From contig JAFVRC010000010.1 of NCBI GenBank assembly GCA_017504485.1, forward strand, positions 1 through 38,379: a DNA stretch of 38,379 bases, in the 5' to 3' direction. Below, one piece after another: positions 1-9,247 of the stretch. Origin of the DNA: Alistipes sp. (GTDB lineage: Bacteria > Bacteroidota > Bacteroidia > Bacteroidales > Rikenellaceae). The notes under the pieces were generated by a model, which was not told where the DNA came from, searched no databases, and worked only from the letters and a program-made list of their open reading frames with translations. The position numbers and the translations under genes are program-made. The first letter of the stretch is position 1; each line of letters opens with the position of its first letter.

Positions 1-2
1 GT

Positions 3-1535
3 GAGTATGGCGGTCTGCTGGACAACCGCTCGTTTGGTGGTGCGCAGGTATCGCGTACATTCTATGCTCGCGGTCAGACCGGCCAGCAGCTGCTGCTTGG
101 TGCATACTCGGTGCTCAACAAGGAGATCAGCCGCGGCACCGTTAAGTCGTACACGCGCCACGAGATGCTCGATATCGTTATCGAGGATGGCGAGGCAAAG
201 GGTATCATCGCCCGTAACCTCGTGACCGGAGAGATTGAGCGCCACGGAGCACACGCCGTGGTTATCGCTACGGGTGGTTACGGTAACGTATTCTTCCTCT
301 CGACCAACGCTATGGCCTCGAATGGCTCGGCAGCGTTCCAGTGCTACCGTAAGGGTGCAGGTTTTGCAAACCCTTGCTTCACGCAGATTCACCCTACATG
401 TATTCCGGTTCACGGCACGCAGCAGTCGAAGCTGACGCTTATGTCGGAGTCGTTGCGTAACGATGGCCGTATCTGGGTGCCAAAGAAGTTGGAGGATGTG
501 GAGGCTATCCGCAAGGGCACGAAGATGCCGTCGGATATCGCCGAGGAGGACCGCGACTACTACTTGGAGCGTCGCTATCCGGCATTCGGTAACCTCGTGC
601 CTCGTGATGTTGCCTCGCGTGCTGCGAAGGAGCGTTGCGATGCAGGCTATGATGTGAATGAGACAGGCTTGGCTGTATTCCTCGACTTCAAGACGGCTAT
701 CGAGCGTCTGGGTAAGGATGTTATCAAGCAGCGTTACGGCAACCTCTTCGATATGTACAAGGAGATTACCGACGTAAATCCATACGAGCAGCCAATGCAG
801 ATTTTCCCTGCTGTGCACTATACGATGGGTGGTATCTGGGTGGACTACAACCTGATGACCACAATCCCGGGTCTGTATGCTATCGGCGAGGCGAACTTCT
901 CGGATCACGGTGCTAACCGCCTCGGCGCTTCGGCTCTTATGCAGGGCTTGGCTGACGGTTACTTTGTGTTGCCTTACACCATTGGCGACTACCTTGCAAA
1001 GAAGATTCAGGCTCCGAAGGTTTCGACCGATACGCCTGCATTCGACGAGGCAGAGAAGGCTGTGAAGGCCAAGATTGAGAAGCTCCTCTCGATTAACGGC
1101 TCGAAGTCGGTAGATGATATCCACAAGCAGCTCGGCCACATTATGTGGGAGAACGTGGGTATGGCCCGCACGAAGGAGTCGCTCGAGAGAGCTATCGTCG
1201 AGATTCAGGCTCTGCGCAAGGAGTTCTGGAAGGATGTCAAGGTTGTAGGTACGGCCGACTCGTTCAACGTCGAGTTGGAGAAGGCTCTGCGTCTGGTTGA
1301 TTTCTTGGAGCTCGGCGAGTTGATGGCTCGCGATGCCTTGAACCGCGAGGAGTCGTGCGGTGGTCACTTCCGCTCGGAGCACCAGACCGAGGAGGGCGAG
1401 GCTCTGCGTCACGACGACGAGTTCTCGTATGCAGCCGTTTGGGAGTACAAGGGTGAGAACGAGGCTCCGGAGCTTACGAAGGAGGCTCTCGACTACGAGT
1501 TTACTCACCGCGCACAGCGTAACTACAAAGACTAA
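3..1535 (+). CDS. frdA: Fumarate reductase/succinate dehydrogenase flavoprotein subunit (5' truncated by window)
   Basis: Catalytic FAD subunit of complex II (fumarate/succinate interconversion at the inner membrane). The frame is open from base 3 and starts inside the protein, so about 130 N-terminal residues including the dinucleotide-binding motif lie outside the window; 510 residues are present. Recognisable blocks are [20 protein letters not shown] near the beginning, the HPTCIP block, and the active-site/FAD block [20 protein letters not shown] around 890-945. The C-terminal part has the [12 protein letters not shown] stretch (FRSEHQ) typical of the family. The iron-sulfur subunit follows after 32 nt, and the cytochrome b subunit is expected just upstream, outside the window. 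Bacteroidetes use this enzyme mainly as a quinol:fumarate reductase in anaerobic succinate production, so frdA is preferred over sdhA, but sequence alone does not settle direction. Confidence 0.95.
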   Translation, partial: EYGGLLDNRSFGGAQVSRTFYARGQTGQQLLLGAYSVLNKEISRGTVKSYTRHEMLDIVIEDGEAKGIIARNLVTGEIERHGAHAVVIATGGYGNVFFLSTNAMASNGSAAFQCYRKGAGFANPCFTQIHPTCIPVHGTQQSKLTLMSESLRNDGRIWVPKKLEDVEAIRKGTKMPSDIAEEDRDYYLERRYPAFGNLVPRDVASRAAKERCDAGYDVNETGLAVFLDFKTAIERLGKDVIKQRYGNLFDMYKEITDVNPYEQPMQIFPAVHYTMGGIWVDYNLMTTIPGLYAIGEANFSDHGANRLGASALMQGLADGYFVLPYTIGDYLAKKIQAPKVSTDTPAFDEAEKAVKAKIEKLLSINGSKSVDDIHKQLGHIMWENVGMARTKESLERAIVEIQALRKEFWKDVKVVGTADSFNVELEKALRLVDFLELGELMARDALNREESCGGHFRSEHQTEEGEALRHDDEFSYAAVWEYKGENEAPELTKEALDYEFTHRAQRNYKD

Positions 1536-1567
1536 TTTTTGACGTTAATATTTTAAGAGTTTAGACT

Positions 1568-2311
1568 ATGAATTTCACATTGAAAATATGGCGTCAGAAA
1601 GACGCCAAGTCGAAGGGTGCATTCGTGGAGTACAAGGTGGAGAATGTATCTTCGGATACCTCGTTCCTCGAAATGCTCGACATCCTGAACAACGACCTCG
1701 TACACAAAGGCGAGGAGCCGGTGGCTTTTGACCACGACTGCCGCGAGGGTATCTGCGGTATGTGCTCGTTGCATATCGACGGCCACGCACACGGCCCGGA
1801 GCAGGGCGTTACCACCTGCCAAATCTATATGCGCCAGTTCAAGGATGGTGCAACCATTACGGTGGAGCCTTGGCGCTCGGCAGCCTTCCCTGTAATCAAG
1901 GACCTCGTTGTGAACCGTGGTGCTTACGACCAGATTTTGCAGGCCGGAGGTTTCGTGTCGGTGCGTACCAACTCGGTGCCTGACGGAAACGCTATTCCTA
2001 TTCCGAAGGCCGACGCCGATGAGTCGATGGATGCTGCTGCCTGCGTAGGTTGCGGAGCTTGCGCCGCAACGTGCAAGAACGGTTCGGCAATGTTGTTCGT
2101 CGCTGCGCGTGTGTCGTCGCTCGCAAAGCTGCCGCAGGGCCGCGTTGAGGGTGCTCGCCGCGCAAAGTCGATGGTCGCCAAGATGGACGAGCTGGGCTTC
2201 GGTAACTGCACCAATACGGGTGCTTGCCAGGCCGAGTGTCCGAAGCAGATCAGTATTGCCCACATCGCTCGCCTCAACCGTGAGTTCTTGTGCGCAAAAC
2301 TGGAGGACTAG
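1568..2311 (+). CDS. frdB: Fumarate reductase/succinate dehydrogenase iron-sulfur subunit
   Basis: Electron-transfer subunit of complex II, 247 residues, full length for the family. Cysteine ligands are visible for all three clusters: Cys58, Cys63, Cys66 and Cys84 for [2Fe-2S] (core CREGICGMC), Cys159/162/165/169 ([11 protein letters not shown]) for [4Fe-4S], and Cys214/220/224 ([11 protein letters not shown]) for the [3Fe-4S] centre. It sits 32 nt behind the flavoprotein gene and is surely co-transcribed with it. The ATG at 1568 gives the usual N-terminus ([10 protein letters not shown]). Two hairpins follow before the next gene, consistent with the operon ending here. Confidence 0.96.
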   Translation: MNFTLKIWRQKDAKSKGAFVEYKVENVSSDTSFLEMLDILNNDLVHKGEEPVAFDHDCREGICGMCSLHIDGHAHGPEQGVTTCQIYMRQFKDGATITVEPWRSAAFPVIKDLVVNRGAYDQILQAGGFVSVRTNSVPDGNAIPIPKADADESMDAAACVGCGACAATCKNGSAMLFVAARVSSLAKLPQGRVEGARRAKSMVAKMDELGFGNCTNTGACQAECPKQISIAHIARLNREFLCAKLED

Positions 2312-2321
2312 CACTTTTGCA

Positions 2322-2345
2322 GATGCATATTTAACAATGTGCATC
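2322..2345. other. Stem-loop after frdB
   Basis: GATGCATAT (2322-2330) pairs with ATGTGCATC (2337-2345) around a 6-nt loop, 9 pairs with one G-U. There is no T-run after it, so it is a 3'-end stabilising or processing hairpin rather than a classic intrinsic terminator. Confidence 0.5.
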
Positions 2346-2368
2346 GAGAAGTATCTATAATAACGAGA

Positions 2369-2413
2369 GAGGGAGTGTGCGACTTGGTGTAAGCCGATGT
2401 GTGCCGCTCCCTC
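2369..2413. other. Inverted repeat spanning the first possible start of the barrel gene
   Basis: GAGGGAGTG (2369-2377) can pair with CGCTCCCTC (2405-2413), with one G-U, around a 27-nt loop. The upstream-most ATG of the next gene (2397) lies inside this structure, which argues that translation starts downstream at GTG 2445. It may help end frdAB transcription, but no T-tract follows. Confidence 0.4.
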
Positions 2414-5372
2414 ATTTCGTAAGAAATGCCCTAACCCCGACTTCGTGAGAAGACTATTATATATAATAGGTATCTTTGTGATTGTCGCCTTGGCCGTTCC
2501 GGTCGAGGCGTATGGGCGTATTGGTGCAGCTGTCACCGGTCGTCTGATTGATGCAGAGACGCAGGAGGGTGTAATTGGTGCGGTAATCGAAGTGACCTCG
2601 GTTGCGGCACCGGAGCAGCGACGGCACTTCACCTCGGAGTTCAAGGGCGAGTTCGTGTTGCACTCGTTGGCAGAGGGCAACTATCGCGGTGTGGCGACGT
2701 TTGTCGGCTATCGCGATGTGGAATTTACATTCTCGGTTAGCGGCCTTGCGAAGGATATAGGCCGCATAATCATCCATCAGGCGCCGATTGATGTGGCTCC
2801 TGTTGTTGTGGAGGCCGTGGGGCCGCGTGCTACGATTGTGGGCGACACGCTACGCTACCGTGCCTCGAACTTCAAGGTGGCGGCCGATGCAGAGGTCGAT
2901 GCGCTGCTTACGAAGATGCCGGGTATCTCAATCCACAATGGTAAGATTGAGGCACAGGGCGAGGTTGTCAATAAGGTCTATGTCGATGACCAGGAACTCT
3001 TTGGCGGTAATATACAGCAGGTATTGCAGAGTATTCCGGCGCAGCTTGTCGATCGCATAGAGGTCTACAACCGCCTAAGCGAGTCGTCGCAGATTACGGG
3101 TGTGGACGATGGTGAAGGCGGCAAGGTGATAAACATCATTACGAAGGGCGGCCTTTCGCATAGCGAGTTCGGAAAGATGCACGCTGGTGTGGGTTACGAG
3201 CCGACGGCCAAGCCCGATATAACAAGTAAATTGAAATATACGGCCGGTGGCTCGGTGAACATCTTCCGTGGCGACCGCCGCATCTCGATAATGGCGTTGG
3301 CCAACAATATGAACAAGCAGAATCTCTCGGACGATGGAGTGTCGGTATCGGGAAGCACGAGCAGCGGTAACGCCTCGCGCCAATTCTCGGTCAATCGTCA
3401 GTCGGGTGTATCCGAGGCGCAGGTGGCAGCCATCAGCTATATGGATGTGTGGGGTACGCGTCGCCGTGCGCGTTTCGAAGGTAACGTCTTCTACAACCAC
3501 AACGATGCCAAGAACGAATATACGATAGATCGCTGGTATAACGCTCCGTCGAAGCTCGACACTCTGCATCAGGAGAGCTATTCGAACCCCGATAACCATA
3601 CGTTGCGCTTCCGCGGTCGTCTGCGTTGGAAGGTGGCACGTCGCCACGAACTTACTATAATACCTTCGGGTAACTTCCGCTGTAATGAGAATCTCTATCG
3701 TGCCGACTCAATTTCGCGATGGGGAAAGTCCGCTCCGTTTGATAATCCGATACTCAACCCTAATGGCAATCAGAGTGGTGGCACCTCCCTCACGTTGGGC
3801 CTCTATGCGCAGTACTACTATCGTTTCGTGAAGGATGGGCGCAAACTGATGTTTGTGACCGATGTCAACCGAAGTACGTCGGACAACGACCGCACGAACT
3901 ACTCGGCCTCGAGCAAGGCTCCTATCCCCGACTCGAAGTGGTCCTACTCGCGTACATTCACCGACCAGGCGACGACCAATATGCGCTTCCAGACGACCTT
4001 TCAGGAGCGTATAGGCCGCCACGTTATGCTCAATATGACTTACCGTCTGCAGGGGCAGTGGCGCGACCGCGATGTGCTGAACTATGTGACAAAGTCGGAC
4101 TATGAGGTATCCAATTTCGAAGATTATCGCGTGCGCACCTCGTCGTTGTATAGCGGTAGTCATATATACCATCAGGTGGGCGCCGGTATGCGTTACGGCA
4201 AGCGACGTAATTGGTTCTCGGTGAATATGATGTACCAATACTCCGAGATTACGACGACCGACCGCCGCACGGATAAGAGTTCGATGACCAAGCATCACCT
4301 CCCTGTGTTCAACGCGACGCTCAACTGGGCCTTCGACAAGAGTAACTCGTTGCGCGTGAGTGCCAATTCGCATCTGCGCGTGCCGGGTTTGTGGGATAAG
4401 GTCGACGCCTACAACCTCAATAATACGAGCTACATATCGGTGGGTAATCCCGACTTGAAACCATATACCGAGTACAACGCCTTTGCACGCTATACTAATG
4501 TGTCGCATAAGCATGGCACAACGCTGATGCTTATGGCCAAGGCAGAGTATATCGACGACTATATCGGTATGAAGGTGGTCTATTCGCCCGGAAAAATAGC
4601 GATTGATGGCAATAATTACAGCCCGTTGCAGCTCTCGCAGCGTGTGAACCTCCCGGGGCGCAGCCTCTACGAGGGGCGCATCAGTCTCGGTATGCCGGCT
4701 ACTGCTATCAAGTCAAATCTGAATTTCACGGTCGGAGCCTCCTACTCGGATACGCCAATCGAGGTCATCGACTCGGAGACAACACCTCTGCTCGACGAGA
4801 GTGGTGCTTTCGTGGCTCGAGGAAGTGTGGAGAAGATGGGTGCGCTGACAGGGCATGCACAGGTGACGCTCGGCAGTAATATCTCCGAGAATGTCGATTT
4901 CACGCTGACGTGGCGCGGCTCGTATAGTCGCAACACCAGCACGGTCGAGATGCTCAACAACGATTTCTTTACGCACTATGCGCGACTGCGTATGAAGGTG
5001 GTGCTGCCACTCGGCTTCACCATCTCAACTTTGGCTACGTTCACCCACTTTATGGCTATCACCAATAAGTATCAAGACTACTTTACGCTCTGGGATTTGT
5101 CGATAGGCAAGAAGGTGCTCAAGAAGAAGGGCGAGGTGGAGCTCTGCGTGAATGACTTGCTCAATCAGAATACCTCGTTCAGCCGCGGTGTGTGGATTTC
5201 GCATTCGCAGGTGCGCTACAACTCGGTGTTGGGGCGCACGTTCATGGTGCGCTTCACCTATAACCTCCGCAATCTTTCGCGTAATATACGAGGTGACGTG
5301 CCGGGATTCCGCCGCGCGAAGTACGACCCTCTGGTCGGTGTGCAGCGCAAACTCAATGCTTTGAGATTCTAG
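2397..5372 (+). CDS. Outer-membrane beta-barrel protein, TonB-receptor-like, with carboxypeptidase-regulatory N-domain
   Basis: Large outer-membrane protein, 991 residues from ATG 2397. A hydrophobic signal peptide (RRLLYIIGIFVIVALAVPVE) begins only around residue 18, so GTG 2445 is an attractive alternative start (975 residues) giving a textbook signal peptide. After it comes a CarboxypepD_reg-like beta-sandwich (VTGRLIDAETQEGVIGAVIE), then a TonB plug-like region (VDALLTKMPGISI, VYVDDQELFGGN, IPAQLVDRIEVYN, GEGGKVINIITKGG), then a long aromatic-rich alternating region typical of a C-terminal barrel of the OMP_b-brl_3 type. No TonB box or SusD partner is visible, so the substrate is unknown; it is probably a receptor or transporter rather than a SusC. 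It stands alone between the frd operon and clpA. Confidence 0.85.
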   Translation: MCAAPSFRKKCPNPDFVRRLLYIIGIFVIVALAVPVEAYGRIGAAVTGRLIDAETQEGVIGAVIEVTSVAAPEQRRHFTSEFKGEFVLHSLAEGNYRGVATFVGYRDVEFTFSVSGLAKDIGRIIIHQAPIDVAPVVVEAVGPRATIVGDTLRYRASNFKVAADAEVDALLTKMPGISIHNGKIEAQGEVVNKVYVDDQELFGGNIQQVLQSIPAQLVDRIEVYNRLSESSQITGVDDGEGGKVINIITKGGLSHSEFGKMHAGVGYEPTAKPDITSKLKYTAGGSVNIFRGDRRISIMALANNMNKQNLSDDGVSVSGSTSSGNASRQFSVNRQSGVSEAQVAAISYMDVWGTRRRARFEGNVFYNHNDAKNEYTIDRWYNAPSKLDTLHQESYSNPDNHTLRFRGRLRWKVARRHELTIIPSGNFRCNENLYRADSISRWGKSAPFDNPILNPNGNQSGGTSLTLGLYAQYYYRFVKDGRKLMFVTDVNRSTSDNDRTNYSASSKAPIPDSKWSYSRTFTDQATTNMRFQTTFQERIGRHVMLNMTYRLQGQWRDRDVLNYVTKSDYEVSNFEDYRVRTSSLYSGSHIYHQVGAGMRYGKRRNWFSVNMMYQYSEITTTDRRTDKSSMTKHHLPVFNATLNWAFDKSNSLRVSANSHLRVPGLWDKVDAYNLNNTSYISVGNPDLKPYTEYNAFARYTNVSHKHGTTLMLMAKAEYIDDYIGMKVVYSPGKIAIDGNNYSPLQLSQRVNLPGRSLYEGRISLGMPATAIKSNLNFTVGASYSDTPIEVIDSETTPLLDESGAFVARGSVEKMGALTGHAQVTLGSNISENVDFTLTWRGSYSRNTSTVEMLNNDFFTHYARLRMKVVLPLGFTISTLATFTHFMAITNKYQDYFTLWDLSIGKKVLKKKGEVELCVNDLLNQNTSFSRGVWISHSQVRYNSVLGRTFMVRFTYNLRNLSRNIRGDVPGFRRAKYDPLVGVQRKLNALRF

Positions 5373-5448
5373 AAAAAAAGAGATACGGCTATTCGGTCGT
5401 GTTGTTATTGCCTCATACGATTTAACATAATAAATTATTATACATAGG

Positions 5449-5486
5449 CGTTCTCTATTCGTAATTTTGAAAAATAGAGGAGAACG
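5449..5486 (+). promoter_or_regulatory. Stem-loop that can cover the clpA Shine-Dalgarno
   Basis: CGTTCT and CTATT (5449-5459) pair with AATAG (5473-5477) and AGAACG (5481-5486), 11 pairs with a 3-nt AGG bulge (5478-5480). The AGGAG ribosome site (5478-5482) lies in the right arm and would be partly hidden when folded, 4 nt before the ATG. Possible translational control; prediction only. Confidence 0.4.
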
Positions 5487-5490
5487 TACT

Positions 5491-7758
5491 ATGTATAGCA
5501 GAATATCGAAAGCCTTGGAGGGGTTGCTTGCGCGTACCACCTTCGAGACGGCAAAGGTGGGTGCGCGACACCACCTGAAAGATTGGTTGATGTTGAACAT
5601 TATGCGCGACGATGGGGCGCTGGCCTCACGCATATTGGAAGAGTATCTCGAAGACTGGCAACGCTATCAGATTGCGCTACGCATCGAGCGGATGTTGGGC
5701 GGCGAGGGTGGCGTGGAGTTGGCTCCGGAGGCCTTCTATGCCGACTATGCCGAACAACTGGCATTGCGCTTCTTCGAGGCTCGCCGCGTATCGACACTTC
5801 ATGCGGCTACAGATGTGTTGGGCGATGTGACAACACTCTCATCGAAGGTCTTTGCGCTCTATGGCGTTACGGCCGATATGCTTGCGGCGCGCATCGATGA
5901 TGGCGATGCGGAGCGAAGTGTTGAGGCGAAGGCCGAAGAGCCGGTGCAGCCCGCTGAGCCGACGGATGGTGGCGGCACGACCGACGGACTCGTCGCTCGT
6001 TTCGGTTGCGACCTCACGGCTCTGGCACGCGAGGGACGACTCGACCCCGTGATAGGGCGTAGCCGCGAGATAGAGCGTGTGGTGCAGATTCTCTCGCGCC
6101 GCAAGAAGAACAATCCGATATTGGTCGGCGAGGCGGGTGTGGGCAAGAGTGCCGTGGTTGAGGGACTTGCGCTACGCATCGTTGCCGGTGACGTGCCGCA
6201 GGCAATTGCGGGGCGCAAAGTGGTGTCGCTCGACGTGTCGTCGCTCGTTGCCGGCACGAAGTTCAGGGGTGAGTTCGAGGAGCGTATGCAACAACTGCTC
6301 GACGAATTGCGCCGCTCGCGCGATACGATAATATTTATCGATGAGATACACACCATCGTCGGTGCCGGAGCTACGCAGGGCTCGCTCGATACGGCCAATA
6401 TCCTAAAGCCGGCCCTTGCACGAGGTGAGGTGCAGACCATTGGTGCTACGACGCTCGATGAGTATCGCGAGTGCATCGAGCGCGATGCGGCCCTTGAACG
6501 GCGCTTTCAGCGCGTCATGATTGAACCTACAACACCGGCCGAGACATTCGATATTTTGCTACATATAGCCTCGGCCTACGAACAACACCACGGCGTGCGC
6601 TACTCGCCCGAGGCGTTGCGTGCGTGTGTCGAACTTACGCGTCGCTACATCACCGACCGCAACTTCCCCGACAAGGCCATAGACCTGATGGATGAGGCAG
6701 GCTCACGTGTTGGCCATACGTTGCGTGAGCGTGGTACGGAGGTGAACGCAGAGGATGTGGCGCAGGTTCTGACGTCGATGACGGGCATCGCTGTTGAGCG
6801 TATCACATCAACCGAGGCCTCCCGTCTGCGTGCTCTCGAAGCGCGTCTTCAGAGGGATGTCATAGGGCAGCAGGAGGCGGTGCGGTGTGTAGCGCGGTCG
6901 ATACGTCGCTCGCGTGCTGGCTTGAAGGACGAAAACCGACCAATCGGAGTCTTTCTCTTCGCCGGCCCTACAGGCGTAGGCAAGACGCTCCTGGCCAAGA
7001 GCCTTGCACGCTATCTCTTCGATGAGCGCGACGGTTTGGTGCGTATCGATATGTCGGAGTATGGCGAGGCGCATAATGTGGCGCGACTCATAGGCTCGCC
7101 GCCCGGGTATGTAGGCTATGGCGAGGGCGGGCAGCTCTCGGAGGCGGTGCGCCGCCACCCCTACTCGGTGGTGCTACTCGATGAGATAGAGAAGGCACAT
7201 TCGGATATCTACAATACGCTGTTGCAGATATTCGACGAGGGAAGACTCACCGATGGCTCGGGGCGCACGATCGATTTTCGCAACACGATTATCATCCTCA
7301 CCTCGAATGTTGGCTCGCGCGAGTCGGTAGGGCGGAGCGCAACCGTGGGCTACAATACGCTCTCGAAGAGTGAGGTAGAGAACAATGCCGTGCAGTGGCA
7401 GTTCCGTCGAGCCTTGGAACAGCACTTTGCGCCCGAGTTCCTGAATCGCATAGACGAAGTAGTGCTCTTCCGTCGCCTCGACCGCAAGGATGCCGAGCGT
7501 ATCGTGGGACTCGAACTCAAAGGGTTGCTTGCACGAGTTGCCGCGCTGGGCTACAAGATGCGGGTGACGCAGGGAGCACGACGTGCGCTTGCCGCGCTGG
7601 GCTTCGAGAGTCGCTACGGCGCACGGCCGCTCAAGCGTCTGCTTGCGGAGCGTGTCGAGGTGCCTGTCGCCAATATGATTATCGACGGCGAGGTGGGCGA
7701 GGGCGATACTATCGTGGTCGAGAAGTCGGGCGAAGGAGTGGTGCTCAAAGTGGCCTAA
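5491..7758 (+). CDS. clpA: ClpA-type AAA+ ATPase, Clp protease unfoldase subunit
   Basis: HSP100 double-AAA+ unfoldase expected to feed proteins to ClpP. From ATG 5491 (AGGAG eight bases upstream) it has 755 residues. Domain 1 carries Walker A GEAGVGKS (213-220) and Walker B IIFIDEIH (280-287). Domain 2 carries GPTGVGKT (492-499) and VVLLDEIE (560-567). The D1-D2 junction is short ([10 protein letters not shown]), so there is no ClpB/ClpC middle coiled coil, which fits ClpA. The N-terminal 150 residues are only distantly Clp-N-like. At the place of the ClpP-binding [IL]GF/L loop I read VGY (619-621), so ClpP docking is plausible but atypical. A further in-frame TTG lies eight codons upstream and is rejected because of the well-placed ribosome site. 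The MATE gene follows closely. Confidence 0.9.
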   Translation: MYSRISKALEGLLARTTFETAKVGARHHLKDWLMLNIMRDDGALASRILEEYLEDWQRYQIALRIERMLGGEGGVELAPEAFYADYAEQLALRFFEARRVSTLHAATDVLGDVTTLSSKVFALYGVTADMLAARIDDGDAERSVEAKAEEPVQPAEPTDGGGTTDGLVARFGCDLTALAREGRLDPVIGRSREIERVVQILSRRKKNNPILVGEAGVGKSAVVEGLALRIVAGDVPQAIAGRKVVSLDVSSLVAGTKFRGEFEERMQQLLDELRRSRDTIIFIDEIHTIVGAGATQGSLDTANILKPALARGEVQTIGATTLDEYRECIERDAALERRFQRVMIEPTTPAETFDILLHIASAYEQHHGVRYSPEALRACVELTRRYITDRNFPDKAIDLMDEAGSRVGHTLRERGTEVNAEDVAQVLTSMTGIAVERITSTEASRLRALEARLQRDVIGQQEAVRCVARSIRRSRAGLKDENRPIGVFLFAGPTGVGKTLLAKSLARYLFDERDGLVRIDMSEYGEAHNVARLIGSPPGYVGYGEGGQLSEAVRRHPYSVVLLDEIEKAHSDIYNTLLQIFDEGRLTDGSGRTIDFRNTIIILTSNVGSRESVGRSATVGYNTLSKSEVENNAVQWQFRRALEQHFAPEFLNRIDEVVLFRRLDRKDAERIVGLELKGLLARVAALGYKMRVTQGARRALAALGFESRYGARPLKRLLAERVEVPVANMIIDGEVGEGDTIVVEKSGEGVVLKVA

Positions 7759-7786
7759 TTGAGTGTGATGATTGGGGATTTTTTAG

Positions 7787-7794
7787 TATCTTTG
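7787..7794 (+). promoter_or_regulatory. -7 box of MATE gene promoter
   Basis: TATCTTTG, exact Bacteroidetes -7 consensus, ending only 9 nt before the ATG at 7804. The transcript should start at or within a few bases of the start codon. No convincing -33 TTG at 19-23 nt spacing. Confidence 0.6.
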
Positions 7795-7803
7795 CAGCCG
7801 CTT

Positions 7804-9162
7804 ATGAGTTTGAAGTCGAAATATCTGTCGAGAGTGGGCGAACTGTTGCGTCTTGCGCTACCCGTGATGCTGGCGCAGCTGGGCTATATCGCCGTGCAGA
7901 TGGCCGATAGTGCGATGGTCGGGGCATACGGTGGCGAGGATGCTGTGCCTCTGGCTGCTGTGGCCTTCGGTACGGGTATCTCGTGCCTCTTTTTCTTCCT
8001 CTGCATAGGCGTAACGGTGGGTCTCACGCCCGTCGTTGGCGAACTCTTCGTGCAGCTGCGCAGGCAGGAGATGGCCCACTATCTGCAAACGTCGCTATGG
8101 CTCTATCCGCTCCTCGGAGTGGTGTGTATGAGTGTGCAGATTGCCACCGAGCCGATGCTCTATCTGCTCGGGCAGCCCGTGGAGGTGGTAGATATGGCTC
8201 GGCCCTACTACCGATTGATGGCCTATTGCCTCCCGTTTGTGATGGTCTATGGAGCCTTCAAGCAGTTCTTGGAGGGTGTCGGCAATACGCGCTCGGCGAT
8301 GATTGTGGCCATCATCACCAATGTCATAAACATTATCCTCAACTATATCTTTATCTTCGGCAAGTGCGGCCTCGAGCCTATGGGTGCCTATGGCGCGGGC
8401 TTGGCAACGCTTATTTCGCGCATACTCAATCCGATACTTCTCGGCGGTTACTTCGCCGCTTCGAAGTGTTATCGCGAATACCTCGCGCTCTTTTCGCGCG
8501 GGCAGAAGGCTCTGCGCAATGCGCTATATCTGCTACGCCTCGGATTTCCGATTGCCGGTCAGATGGTATTGGAGGCGTTGGCTTTTATCGTGACGGGAGT
8601 GATGATGGGGTGGTTCGGTGCCGAGGCAATCAGCGCAAATCAGGTTGGTAACACATACGGCAACTGCACCTTTATGCTTATATTGTCGCTCGGCTCGGCT
8701 ACGACAATATGTGTGTCGCATGCCTTCGGTCGCCGCGATATCAACGAGATACGCGAGGTGGTGCGTTCGGCTCTCGCGATGGCAGTGGTGTGGGGCGTGG
8801 GAGTGATTGTAGCTTTCGTGTCGCTCCGCAATATTATGCCGCGCCTCTTCTCGTCGAATGAGGAGGTGGTGGCTCTCGCCTCGCAGATGTTGATACTCTA
8901 TGCTACATACCAACTCTCGGATGCTGTGCAGTGTGTTATGGTCGGCATATTGCGCGGTATGCAGCAGGTCAAGAGCATCGCAGTCGTGGCCTTCATCGCC
9001 TATATAGTGCTGAATATTCCGGTGGGTTATATCGTGGCCTTCCCTCTCGGTATGGGAGCCACGGGACTCCTGGTCGGCTATATTGTCGGTCTCTCGACCG
9101 CCGCAATACTCTACGGTGTGCAAGTGGCTCGTTATATGCGCTATTTGCGAAAAATATCGTAG
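7804..9162 (+). CDS. MATE family efflux transporter
   Basis: Multidrug and toxin extrusion family exporter of the inner membrane, about twelve hydrophobic segments, 452 residues, the usual length. N-terminal family features are visible: LALPVMLAQLGYIAVQMADSAM, a membrane-buried helix with the MATE-typical Asp after an Ala/Met-rich stretch, then the internal repeat beginning around LRLGFPIAGQMVLE. Substrates are cations or drugs driven by Na+ or H+, and cannot be told from sequence. ATG 7804 is chosen over an in-frame TTG at 7759, which abuts the clpA stop, because a -7 promoter box lies between the two. This makes the gene independently transcribed even though clpA is just upstream. Confidence 0.92.
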   Translation: MSLKSKYLSRVGELLRLALPVMLAQLGYIAVQMADSAMVGAYGGEDAVPLAAVAFGTGISCLFFFLCIGVTVGLTPVVGELFVQLRRQEMAHYLQTSLWLYPLLGVVCMSVQIATEPMLYLLGQPVEVVDMARPYYRLMAYCLPFVMVYGAFKQFLEGVGNTRSAMIVAIITNVINIILNYIFIFGKCGLEPMGAYGAGLATLISRILNPILLGGYFAASKCYREYLALFSRGQKALRNALYLLRLGFPIAGQMVLEALAFIVTGVMMGWFGAEAISANQVGNTYGNCTFMLILSLGSATTICVSHAFGRRDINEIREVVRSALAMAVVWGVGVIVAFVSLRNIMPRLFSSNEEVVALASQMLILYATYQLSDAVQCVMVGILRGMQQVKSIAVVAFIAYIVLNIPVGYIVAFPLGMGATGLLVGYIVGLSTAAILYGVQVARYMRYLRKIS

Positions 9163-9212
9163 TTTTTTCGCAGTTTTCCGGTCTGTAGTTTTTCGCTTTC
9201 CGTTTTATTTTA

Positions 9213-9220
9213 TATCTTTA
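9213..9220 (+). promoter_or_regulatory. Weak -7-like box before the RicT-like gene
   Basis: TATCTTTA differs by one base from the TAnnTTTG consensus and lies 27 nt before the ATG at 9248. No -33 TTG at the right distance. Tentative. Confidence 0.35.
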
Positions 9221-9247
9221 CGCGAAATATTGACTCATTGCAGGATT

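Noticed and set aside
2471-2478. TATCTTTG, a perfect -7 box
   Set aside because: It lies inside the signal-peptide codons of the barrel gene, and transcripts from it would lose the signal peptide.
5467-5490. TTG start giving an eight-residue N-terminal extension of ClpA
   Set aside because: ATG 5491 has a well-placed AGGAG; the extension would start inside the leader hairpin.
7759-7803. TTG start of the MATE gene directly after the clpA stop
   Set aside because: A consensus -7 box lies within this stretch and the family N-terminus begins after ATG 7804.
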